A DNA stretch of 12,300 bases from the NCBI GenBank assembly GCA_900552845.1, contig USBC01000039.1, positions 1 through 12,300 on the forward strand, given 5' to 3'. Below the pieces are notes generated by a model that was not told the origin of the DNA, did no database searches, and saw nothing but the letters and a program-made list of their open reading frames with translations. Position 1 is the stretch's first letter. Every line of letters starts with the position of its first letter. The translations under genes and the position numbers were made by a program. The stretch is from an uncultured Oscillospiraceae bacterium. GTDB taxonomy: Bacteria; Bacillota; Clostridia; Oscillospirales; Ruminococcaceae. Shown here piece after piece: positions 6,271 to 12,300 of the stretch.

Positions 6271-6677
6271 GACTTTGCCTCCTTTTCAGCACAAGCGGCG
6301 CACACCCCGTACAGAATGGTGTTTTTATAATCCAGCAAAAAGCCGTGATGCTCCTGAATATGCCGGGACAACGACTGCAGCTGGCTGCAATCCAAATGGA
6401 ACAGCCTCCCGCAGCGCTCACATACCATATGCGGGTGCAGGTGGCAGTCGGTGTGGTCACCGACATACTGATAGCAGGCGGCAGCTCCTTCGGCAGGGAA
6501 AAAGCGGCGCACCTGTCCGGAGGCGGTCAGTCGCTCCAGATGGCGGTAAACGGTGGCTTTGCTTACTTTTTTCTCCTGCAGAATGGCTGATAATGCTTCG
6601 GCGGTAACGGGGACGGCAAGCGACTGCACCGTTTGCAGAATCAGTGCGCCCTGCCGGGTCTGATAGCTTTCTTTCAT
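6267..6677 (-). CDS. zur: Fur-family zinc uptake regulator (Zur)
   Basis: This 136-residue DNA-binding repressor is the first gene of the zinc operon. The N-terminal winged helix has the recognition region VSKATVYRHLERL (38-50). The metal-binding half contains a His/Cys-rich stretch HTDCHLHPH (75-83) and two CxxC pairs, CERC (86-89) and CAAC (126-129), which form the structural zinc site of Fur proteins. The ATG at 6677 was chosen because GGGAGG lies seven bases upstream; a start at 6692 would overlap that site. The gene for the ATPase starts inside its stop codon. That context, rather than any single residue, points to zinc rather than iron or peroxide. A palindrome at 6700-6730 in the leader suggests that it represses its own operon. 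Confidence 0.9.
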   Translation of the reverse strand: MKESYQTRQGALILQTVQSLAVPVTAEALSAILQEKKVSKATVYRHLERLTASGQVRRFFPAEGAAACYQYVGDHTDCHLHPHMVCERCGRLFHLDCSQLQSLSRHIQEHHGFLLDYKNTILYGVCAACAEKEAKS

Positions 6678-6699
6678 GGAGGTTCCTCCCATCGGAGAA

Positions 6700-6730
6700 T
6701 CTAAATTTGAAACTCATTCTCAAATTTAGA
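6700..6730. promoter_or_regulatory. Probable Zur operator (31-bp inverted repeat)
   Basis: The arms TCTAAATTTGA (6700-6710) and TCAAATTTAGA (6720-6730) are perfect inverted repeats around a 9-base centre. The core also reads as an imperfect 7-1-7 palindrome of Fur type on the minus strand (TGAGAAT-G-AGTTTCA). It begins just downstream of the -10 box and covers the expected transcription start of zur-znuC-znuB. This is the usual place for a metal-dependent repressor that blocks polymerase. Confidence 0.85.
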
Positions 6731-6733
6731 CCC

Positions 6734-6763
6734 ATTGTACCGCCGCAGGCAGGTATTTGTCAA
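6734..6763 (-). promoter_or_regulatory. Promoter of the zur-znuC-znuB operon
   Basis: On the minus strand a perfect TTGACA (6763-6758) and TACAAT (6739-6734) are 18 bases apart. Transcription should start near 6727, inside the 31-bp operator. The promoter sits directly after the terminator of the preceding gene, so the operon is transcriptionally separate. Confidence 0.88.
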
Positions 6764-6768
6764 GCATC

Positions 6769-6795
6769 AAAAAAAGAGGAGCCGTCAGGCTCCCC
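6769..6795 (-). terminator. Intrinsic terminator of the four-helix membrane protein gene
   Basis: On the minus strand an 8-bp hairpin (arms 6788-6795 and 6776-6783, one G-T pair, TGAC loop) is followed by seven T (6775-6769). It begins 19 bases past the stop codon of the gene at 6815. Confidence 0.92.
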
Positions 6796-6814
6796 TTTGG
6801 GTGGAATTCTCGAC

Positions 6815-7780
6815 TTAGAACAAGAATGGGAACACCTCCGAAAGTGCCAGCCCGCCAAGGAACGACAGCACATTGGCGGCGATGGCATAGATAGCGGCAT
6901 TGTGACGCACCGCCTCCTCCTTGTGGTCGATGTGCGGCAGCAGGAACGCATAGACGCCTGCCTCAATGCCGGTGACAGCCAGCTCCAGCAGCACATACCA
7001 GAAGATGATAAACCCGCGGCTGGTCTCCTGCGCGCCCCAGTACAGCAGGGCGACATTCAGCAGGCACTGGGTGATGAGATTGACGATACCGATGAACAAA
7101 AGCTGACTGCCCTTACGGTATTTCCAGCCCCATGCAAGCGCCAGTTCAATGATGAGGGTGATGCCCAACCGCCCGAAAAAGCCGATGATCTGCTGGTGCG
7201 TGCCGTCGCTTTTATCCAGTGTGACCTCACCGATGGCAGTCTCATCGTCCCTGCCGGAGGGAAGCGGATCACCGTTGGGGTCAGTCAGCGTCAGCGCAGC
7301 GATTTCGGCAGGCGATTTCCCGCCCAAATCCAAACGGTAGACGCTGTCAAAGGCATAGCGCTCGGTGACAGTGCTGCAAAGGAAGGTGTCACTTTCGGGG
7401 AAGTAGAGCAGCAGCTTAAAGCGCTCCGGCGGGTAGTAGTGCCACGAGGCTTCATCATCGCCGTGACACTGCTCGAACAGGTCATCTAAAAAGTAGTAGC
7501 CGTCGGCGTCCTTGTAATCCACGAGCTTTTGCCATGCGGGATAGGCGGGGTCGTCCCTGCCCGCCTCCAGCACATAGGGCAGGTCGTCGCCCTCCTGATA
7601 GATGCGGTGGGGACCGTAATGGTCTACCTCGGCAAGCATGGTGACATAGTAGTCCTCATCGGGCATACCGGTAAAGGTGAAGGCAGCGCTGGGCTTGGGA
7701 CCGGTATCGGCAAATGCTACGCAGCACAGCAGCAAAACGGCAATGAGCAGCGCCGGCAGGGAACGCAGATGCTTTTTCAT
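6815..7780 (-). CDS. Uncharacterised membrane protein with signal peptide, extracellular domain and four C-terminal helices
   Basis: The 321-residue protein begins with a clear signal peptide, probably cut after AFA (residue 24). An acidic, aromatic-rich extracellular domain of about 170 residues follows. It has KPSAAFTFTGMPDEDYYVTML near its start and DYKDADGYYF, YYPPERFKLLLYFPESDTF and ERYAFDSVYRLD later. Four membrane helices end the protein (about 198-220, 227-248, 256-281, 292-317), with polar residues in NLITQ, LELAVTGIEAGVY and AIAANVLSF. I recall this architecture as a recurrent clostridial family without assigned function and recognise no catalytic motif. The ATG at 7780 has AAGGAGG eight bases upstream, and the gene has its own terminator. 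It lies downstream of mltG but is probably a separate unit. A sensor, transporter or membrane protease role would be speculation. Confidence 0.85.
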   Translation of the reverse strand: MKKHLRSLPALLIAVLLLCCVAFADTGPKPSAAFTFTGMPDEDYYVTMLAEVDHYGPHRIYQEGDDLPYVLEAGRDDPAYPAWQKLVDYKDADGYYFLDDLFEQCHGDDEASWHYYPPERFKLLLYFPESDTFLCSTVTERYAFDSVYRLDLGGKSPAEIAALTLTDPNGDPLPSGRDDETAIGEVTLDKSDGTHQQIIGFFGRLGITLIIELALAWGWKYRKGSQLLFIGIVNLITQCLLNVALLYWGAQETSRGFIIFWYVLLELAVTGIEAGVYAFLLPHIDHKEEAVRHNAAIYAIAANVLSFLGGLALSEVFPFLF

Positions 7781-7853
7781 TTTGGTTTCCTCCTTAGGTA
7801 TATTATTTTCTTTTTTCGATGATTTCCCCCTGCAAGAGGAAATCGCTACCCTC

Positions 7854-7859
7854 ATTATA
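7854..7859 (-). promoter_or_regulatory. Possible -10 element of the four-helix membrane protein gene
   Basis: The minus strand reads TATAAT, about 75 bases upstream of the ATG at 7780. The region upstream is GC-rich and no -35 is recognisable, so this is only suggestive. Confidence 0.4.
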
Positions 7860-7902
7860 ACGGGCGGCAGCGGCAGCTTGCTATGCGGGACTGTAAATAA
7901 AG

Positions 7903-7957
7903 TGCGGCATTTCTGTGAATTTCCTGCACGGACTGCGGGAAAAACAAAAATGCCGCA
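7903..7957 (-). terminator. Possible terminator hairpin downstream of mltG
   Basis: TGCGGCATTT (7903-7912) is the exact reverse complement of 7948-7957. The interior contains a second small pairing, CCTGCA with TGCGGG (7923-7928 and 7934-7939). On the minus strand the structure starts 12 bases after the mltG stop and is followed by CTTTATTT, a weak T-rich tail. The long interior makes it less certain than the other terminators here. Confidence 0.5.
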
Positions 7958-7969
7958 AATTAGTTTCTT

Positions 7970-9058
7970 TTAGCCGGTTACCAGCCCGTTGATGCCGTAC
8001 TTGGCGTTAACGGCTTTGGCTTTTTCGATATTCGCCAAATGCTCCTGATAGGTTCTGCCGTAGTAGTGGGTACGCTCCACATCGGTGACAAAGAAGTAAT
8101 AGGGGGTATCATTGGGGTGCAGGGAGGCGTCAAAGGCATCGATGCCGGCATTGGCGATGGCGCCGATGGGCAGACCGTTGCGACCGTAGGTATCGTAGGC
8201 GTCCAGCACCGCCTGCGGTACATTATCGTTGTAGTACGGCTCCACATAGTCCCAGATGAAATTGTTGGTGGTGCAGCTTTCCAGCCGAGGGTATTCACCG
8301 GCGTTATCCAGCCGGTTGTGGAATACCGATGAAACATTGTACATCTCCTCCACGCCGGCGCTTTCCTTCTGCACGATGGAGGCAAAGACGACCCATTTCT
8401 CCAGTGTAAAGCCGCTGTCTGCCAGTGCCGCTTTATTTTCCTCGGTCAACACCTTCTTTTCAAACTCCCGCAGCTGGGTGGTGACGATATCCCGTGCGGT
8501 GGCATCGGTGTAGAAGGAGTAGGTCTCAGGATACAGGAAGCCCTCCAGCACCGTCAGCTTGCGTTCATCGGTACTTACCTCGCTCAGCCAGTCGAAGTCA
8601 TAATCGGTAGCGTTTGCCGCCGCCAGATATTCCTCCTCGGTGCATAAGCCCGCTGCGGCTGCCGCCTTTGCCATCTGGAAGGAGTTCCAGCCCTCCGGCA
8701 GGGTGAGGGAGACGGTCTCGCGGTAGCTTACGGTGGAGCACAGTGCCGCGATCAGCTCCTCGTAGCTGCTGCCCTTTTCCAGAATGAAGTCGCCGTACTG
8801 GTAGCTGCCGTCCGCACCGTGGGTGCGGCTGTACAGCTTAAAGAGGGTGGTATTGCCGATCAGCCCGGCGTCCTTCAGCTCTTGGGCGATGGCGGAGGTA
8901 CCGCTGCCCTGCGCAATGGAAACGGTAACGGTCTCGCCGGTCTTTTTACCGCCGCCGATCTCGCCCTTTACCACAAAAATGCCGATGACGACCAGCAGAA
9001 CCAGCACCAGCAGGACGAGAAGCCCGCCCTTGCCTTTTTTACGGTTTTTATTTGCCAT
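7970..9058 (-). CDS. mltG: Endolytic murein transglycosylase MltG
   Basis: This 362-residue YceG/MltG-family enzyme cuts nascent glycan strands close to the membrane and so sets strand length. A basic start (MANKNRKKGKGG) leads into one membrane helix (about 12-31). A LysM-like region follows, including LPEGW (120-124), then the catalytic domain. That domain shows ASIVQKESAG, with the conserved glutamate at residue 232, VFHNRLD, YGRNGLPIGAIANAG, a run ending HPNDTPYYFFVTD, and H-YYGRTYQEHLANI. The common VEKE motif reads VQKE here; the second glutamate, which I take as catalytic, is kept. The ATG at 9058 was chosen over 9139 because the promoter's -10 box lies between them and AGGAG precedes 9058 with a 10-base gap. 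It shares the window with a bifunctional penicillin-binding protein, the enzyme class MltG works alongside. Confidence 0.94.
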   Translation of the reverse strand: MANKNRKKGKGGLLVLLVLVLLVVIGIFVVKGEIGGGKKTGETVTVSIAQGSGTSAIAQELKDAGLIGNTTLFKLYSRTHGADGSYQYGDFILEKGSSYEELIAALCSTVSYRETVSLTLPEGWNSFQMAKAAAAAGLCTEEEYLAAANATDYDFDWLSEVSTDERKLTVLEGFLYPETYSFYTDATARDIVTTQLREFEKKVLTEENKAALADSGFTLEKWVVFASIVQKESAGVEEMYNVSSVFHNRLDNAGEYPRLESCTTNNFIWDYVEPYYNDNVPQAVLDAYDTYGRNGLPIGAIANAGIDAFDASLHPNDTPYYFFVTDVERTHYYGRTYQEHLANIEKAKAVNAKYGINGLVTG

Positions 9059-9110
9059 AATATAAAAGCTCCTGTCTTTTTTATCAAAAATCGGTGGTTT
9101 TCTGTCCCTT

Positions 9111-9139
9111 ATTATATCCCATGGCGGGGCATAAATCAA
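9111..9139 (-). promoter_or_regulatory. Promoter of mltG
   Basis: On the minus strand TTGATT (9139-9134) and a perfect TATAAT (9116-9111) are separated by exactly 17 bases. The predicted start near 9104 leaves a leader of about 45 bases before the ATG at 9058. Confidence 0.85.
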
Positions 9140-9172
9140 CCGGCGGCATAGAATAGGGGGAGGTGATCCATT

Positions 9173-9514
9173 GTGCTGAAGGAAATTTTATGGCTGCTGG
9201 CAGGATATTTGGCAATCATCGGGCTGGTGCGGGTAGTGGCGGTGCTGGTGGATCTGATCGCCCCGCCCAAAGCGCCACAGGGCTGCCGACTGTACCTGCG
9301 GGTGCCGGAGGACGCCGACTATACCGAAAGCAGCTTGATAGGCTGCTGCCGCCTGCTGCACCGCGGAGAAACGGGCGGGCTGCCCTGCACCGTGCTGCTG
9401 CCGCAGGAGGCAGAGGCGCGGGAGATCTGCCGGCGGTACTGTCGGGATCGGGATATTGATATATTGGATTTGCCCAATGACGAAAAAAGGTGTATGATAA
9501 AGGACGGAACATAA
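9173..9514 (+). CDS. Small membrane-anchored hypothetical protein
   Basis: The 113-residue protein has one N-terminal hydrophobic segment (about residues 4-28) and a soluble part with six cysteines: C38, paired C58-C59, C72, C86 and C90, plus C107 near the end. The soluble part has short alternating hydrophobic segments such as GCRLYLRVP and CTVLLP, and a basic, charged helix AEAREICRRYCRDRDIDIL. I do not recognise the family. The GTG start has GGAGG nine bases upstream, which is a strong site. It precedes recD2 by 12 bases, so the two are probably cotranscribed, and it diverges from mltG. Codon use is like its neighbours. No function can be assigned; the position only suggests a conserved partner of recD2 if the pair recurs elsewhere. 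Confidence 0.75.
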   Translation: MLKEILWLLAGYLAIIGLVRVVAVLVDLIAPPKAPQGCRLYLRVPEDADYTESSLIGCCRLLHRGETGGLPCTVLLPQEAEAREICRRYCRDRDIDILDLPNDEKRCMIKDGT

Positions 9515-9526
9515 ACGGGAAGGACG

Positions 9527-11746
9527 GTGAACCGCAAAGCGATGGAACAGGAGCTGGAAAAGATCTCCGGAACGGTGGAGGATATAACCTACCACAGCGC
9601 AGAAAGCGGCTTTACCGTGCTGCTGGTCGATGTGGGCGGCGAGCCGGTCACGGTGGTGGGAGAAACGGCGGAGATTGCCGAGGGCGAGGAGATCACCGCT
9701 ACCGGCTGCTACAAGGTGCACGGCACCTATGGGGTGCAGTTCCGCGCTGAGCTGATCGAGCGCACCCTACCCGCCACGGCAGGCGCAATTCGGAAATATC
9801 TTTCCTCCGGTGCGGTCAAGGGCATCGGCCCCGCACTGGCGGGGCGCATTGTGGCACGCTTCGGTGATAATACCCTCACCATTATAGAAAAAGAACCGGA
9901 ACGGCTGACTGAGGTGCGGGGAATCTCTGCAGAGAAAGCGCGCAAAATAGGGGAGGAGTACCTGCGGCAGTTCGGGATCCGTACCGTGATGAGCCTGTTA
10001 GCTTCGCTGGGGCTGCCCGCCGCGACGGCAATCAAGGCATGGCGGCGCTGGGGCGCCAATACTGCCGAGGTACTGAAAAATGATCCTTATGCCCTGTGCT
10101 GCGAGGAGATCGGTGTGGAGTTTGAGGACGCCGACCGCATTGCGGCACACTTCGGTGTGGCGGGGGAAGACCCCTGCCGGCTGGGGGCAGGGCTGCGGTA
10201 TATCCTGCGGGTGAACAGCCGCAGCGGACATACCTGCCTGCCGCACCAAAAGCTGCTTTCCCTTGCAGGCGAGTTTTTACAGGCGGCGCCGGAAAGCGTG
10301 GAAAACGCCATGGCGGCGCTCATTGAAGAAAACACGCTGGCGGCATATGCCGTCGGGGAAAAGGAATATATCTATCTGCTGCCGCTTTATCGGGCGGAAA
10401 GCTACATCGCCAGTCGGGTGTGTATTGCGCTGCAATTACAGCCGCCGCAGCTGGAGCCGATGGAGGACGAGCTGGACGAGCTGGAGCAAGCACAGGGCAT
10501 CGCCTACGACCCCGTACAGCGCCGCGCCATTGCCGAGGCGGTGCAGAGCCGTATGTTTATCCTGACCGGCGGTCCCGGCACCGGCAAGACCACCACCTTG
10601 CGGGGCATTCTGGCACTTTTGGAGCGGCGGGGCGAAAAGGTCTCGCTTGCTGCACCCACCGGTCGTGCCGCCAAGCGCATGGCGGAGATCACCGGTCGGG
10701 ACGCCAGTACCATTCACCGCCTGCTGGAGGTGGAGCCGAAAACCGAGGTACTGACCTTTAAACGCGGGGAAAAGAACCCACTGCCCGCCGATGCCGTCAT
10801 CGTTGATGAAATGTCAATGGTGGATACCCTGCTGATGGAGCATCTGCTGCGCGGCATGAGACTGGGCGCACGGCTTATTATGGTGGGGGATAGCGACCAG
10901 CTGCCATCGGTTGCCGCAGGCAATGTTTTGCGGGATCTGATTCAAAGCGAGCTGGTGCCCTGCGTTCATTTGGAACGGGTGTTCCGTCAGGCAGCGGAAA
11001 GCCTGATCGTTACCAATGCCCATGCTATTGTAAAAGGGGAAATGCCGGAGCTTTCCTGCCGGACCGGGGACTTTTTCTTTTTGGAAAACGAGGATGCGCT
11101 GGCGCAGCAGCGGTTGGTGGTGGATCTGGTGAGCCGCCGCCTGCCCAAAAGCTACGGCTACGACCCGCTGCGGGATATTCAGGTCATTACGCCGGCAAAG
11201 CAGGGACCCTTGGGCACACGGGAGCTGAACCGCTGCCTGCAATATAAGTTAAACCCACCTGCGCACGGTAAGGGAGAAGCCACCCTGATGGGACGCACTC
11301 TGCGTGAGGGCGATAAGGTCATGCAGATTCGCAATAATTACGATATCGTCTGGCAGCAGCCGGACGGCACTGCCGGAGCCGGTATTTTTAACGGGGATAT
11401 GGGCATTATTGAGATGCTGGATAACGGCAGCAAGACCATTCTGGTGCGCTTTGAGGATAAGCTCGCCACCTATTCCTTTGAAAATCAGGATCAGCTGGAG
11501 CACGCCTACGCCGTGACGGTTCACAAAAGTCAGGGCAGCGAGTTTGAGGCGGTGGTGATGCCGCTGGAGCGCCGCCACCCCAAGCTGCATTACCGCAATT
11601 TGCTGTATACCGCCGTAACAAGGGCGAGAAAGCTGCTTATTATGACCGGACAAAAGGAAACGGTGTATGCCATGGTGCAGAATAACCGCCGTACCCTGCG
11701 CTATACCAATCAAAAAGAGATGCTGCAGGAGATGTGCGATGAGTGA
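9527..11746 (+). CDS. recD2: RecD-like DNA helicase, RecD2 type (superfamily 1B)
   Basis: This 739-residue ATP-dependent 5'-3' helicase acts in DNA repair and replication-fork maintenance, and unlike RecD works without RecB and RecC. An OB-like N-terminal domain (about 14-80) and tandem helix-hairpin-helix segments (about 92-146, including VKGIGPALAGRI and VRGISAEKARKI) mark the RecD2 subtype. The motor shows Walker A GGPGTGKTT (348-356, Lys354), Walker B VIVDEMSMVD (Asp427-Glu428), GDSDQLPSV (from 454), VFRQA, and the late motifs AVTVHKSQGSEF (about 662-673) and YTAVTRARK. Length matches the family. The GTG at 9527 has an AAGGA only two bases upstream, so the ATG at 9542 remains possible. 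A weak internal promoter (TTGCCC at 9470, 17 bases, TATGAT at 9493) may add to transcription. The end overlaps comF by 8 bases. Confidence 0.95.
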   Translation: MNRKAMEQELEKISGTVEDITYHSAESGFTVLLVDVGGEPVTVVGETAEIAEGEEITATGCYKVHGTYGVQFRAELIERTLPATAGAIRKYLSSGAVKGIGPALAGRIVARFGDNTLTIIEKEPERLTEVRGISAEKARKIGEEYLRQFGIRTVMSLLASLGLPAATAIKAWRRWGANTAEVLKNDPYALCCEEIGVEFEDADRIAAHFGVAGEDPCRLGAGLRYILRVNSRSGHTCLPHQKLLSLAGEFLQAAPESVENAMAALIEENTLAAYAVGEKEYIYLLPLYRAESYIASRVCIALQLQPPQLEPMEDELDELEQAQGIAYDPVQRRAIAEAVQSRMFILTGGPGTGKTTTLRGILALLERRGEKVSLAAPTGRAAKRMAEITGRDASTIHRLLEVEPKTEVLTFKRGEKNPLPADAVIVDEMSMVDTLLMEHLLRGMRLGARLIMVGDSDQLPSVAAGNVLRDLIQSELVPCVHLERVFRQAAESLIVTNAHAIVKGEMPELSCRTGDFFFLENEDALAQQRLVVDLVSRRLPKSYGYDPLRDIQVITPAKQGPLGTRELNRCLQYKLNPPAHGKGEATLMGRTLREGDKVMQIRNNYDIVWQQPDGTAGAGIFNGDMGIIEMLDNGSKTILVRFEDKLATYSFENQDQLEHAYAVTVHKSQGSEFEAVVMPLERRHPKLHYRNLLYTAVTRARKLLIMTGQKETVYAMVQNNRRTLRYTNQKEMLQEMCDE

Positions 11747-12300
11747 CCATGTGACGCTGCGGGAAATAGTGACCAACCTGCTGTACCCGCCGCGGTGCCT
11801 GCTGTGCGGGACGCTGTGCGGCTGGGAGGAACTGCTGTGTGAGAGCTGCCAGAAGCAACAGCCGCAGGCAGGGGAATTTTTCTGGGAGCCGGAGGTATTC
11901 GGCTGCCGGGGAATACTATGGTGCGCCCGGTATGAGGGGGCCTTTCGCGCCGGGATGGAGCAGCTGAAATTTGAGGGCGTGCGGGAAAGCCTGCCGCTTT
12001 TTGGCGGGATGCTGACGGAAGCGGTGCGGCAAAGCGGCCTGCTGCCGCAGCTGACGGCTGTGACCTATGTGCCCATGCCGCCGGAGCGGGAACGCCACCG
12101 GGGGTATAATCAATCCAAACTGCTGGCGCAGCACCTGGCCGGGGAGCTGGGACTGCCGCTGCGGGAGGGCGTGCTGGCCCGGGATGGCCGAGCGACCGCC
12201 CACGCGGCGGCGGGCCGGGCGGCCCGCATCACGCTAGCGAAGGAAAGCTACCGGGCCGGGGAAAGGAAGCTGCCGCCCGGTGAGCATATTCTGCTCATTG
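11739..12300 (+). CDS. comF: ComF family protein, 5' part (runs off the window)
   Basis: The visible 187 codons show the start of a ComF/GntX-type phosphoribosyltransferase-fold protein, linked to DNA uptake in competent bacteria and widespread in non-competent ones. An N-terminal zinc-finger-like segment has CLLC (20-23), C27 and CESC (34-37). The family core follows: KFEGVRE, then VTYVPMPPERERHRGYNQSKLLAQHLA and a basic AAGRAARI stretch. The last visible residues (HILLI) lead toward the expected Asp-Asp-containing PRPP motif, which lies beyond the edge. The ATG lies within the recD2 stop region (8-base overlap), and AGGAG (11727-11731) is seven bases upstream, so translation is coupled. Composition becomes more GC-rich toward the end, without a break in frame. 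Confidence 0.92.
   Translation, partial: MSDHVTLREIVTNLLYPPRCLLCGTLCGWEELLCESCQKQQPQAGEFFWEPEVFGCRGILWCARYEGAFRAGMEQLKFEGVRESLPLFGGMLTEAVRQSGLLPQLTAVTYVPMPPERERHRGYNQSKLLAQHLAGELGLPLREGVLARDGRATAHAAAGRAARITLAKESYRAGERKLPPGEHILLI

Noticed and set aside
6644..7489. 281-codon plus-strand frame across the zinc promoter region and the membrane protein gene
   Set aside because: It would read through a terminator, a promoter and an operator on the other strand and lacks initiation signals.
9464..9498. Strong separate promoter for recD2
   Set aside because: The best pair (TTGCCC and TATGAT, 17 bases apart) has a poor -35 and lies inside the preceding gene; cotranscription is more likely, so it is only mentioned under recD2.

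Overview
The window looks like a chromosomal segment of a moderately GC-rich Firmicute of class Clostridia, most likely a gut lineage near the Oscillospirales (Oscillospiraceae/Ruminococcaceae). The reasons are strong AAGGAGG-type ribosome binding sites before almost every gene, TTG and GTG starts, a Gram-positive class A penicillin-binding protein with a cysteine-containing tail, RecD2 without RecBC, a Fur-family zinc regulator fused into a znuCB operon, and small membrane-anchored proteins of types I associate with clostridia. This placement is inference; there is no rRNA or tRNA here to fix it.

Layout. Bases 1-351 hold no supportable gene: a very GC-rich palindromic stretch (1-100) followed by AT-rich spacer. 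A small anchored protein with a BofC-C-like domain (352-729, minus) diverges from a class A penicillin-binding protein (926-3379, plus), which ends at a strong intrinsic terminator (3406-3448). The convergent gap holds an orphan ribosome-binding-site/ATG pair, a cloverleaf-shaped palindromic element (3488-3568) and the terminator of a uridine-kinase-like gene (3635-4570, minus). The leader of that kinase contains a second, larger and nearly perfect cloverleaf element (4603-4687).

Next is a translationally coupled zinc operon on the minus strand, zur-znuC-znuB (6677 down to 4749), with a clear promoter and a 31-bp inverted-repeat operator. Upstream, also on the minus strand, lie an uncharacterised secreted-plus-four-helix membrane protein (6815-7780) with its own terminator, and mltG (7970-9058) with a canonical promoter. 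Divergent from mltG is a plus-strand cluster: a 113-residue membrane-anchored hypothetical protein, recD2 and the 5' part of comF, which runs off the window.

How they fit together. Two genes make or trim peptidoglycan (the bifunctional penicillin-binding protein and the endolytic transglycosylase MltG). One operon handles zinc uptake and its own repression. One cluster concerns DNA repair and uptake-type functions (RecD2, ComF). The kinase is a nucleotide-salvage-type enzyme. All of this is ordinary chromosomal content. The least ordinary signal is the pair of GC-rich multi-hairpin elements flanking the kinase. Each folds on paper into a closing stem plus three back-to-back hairpins with almost no unpaired bases, they share a two-hairpin module, and one sits in a probable mRNA leader.
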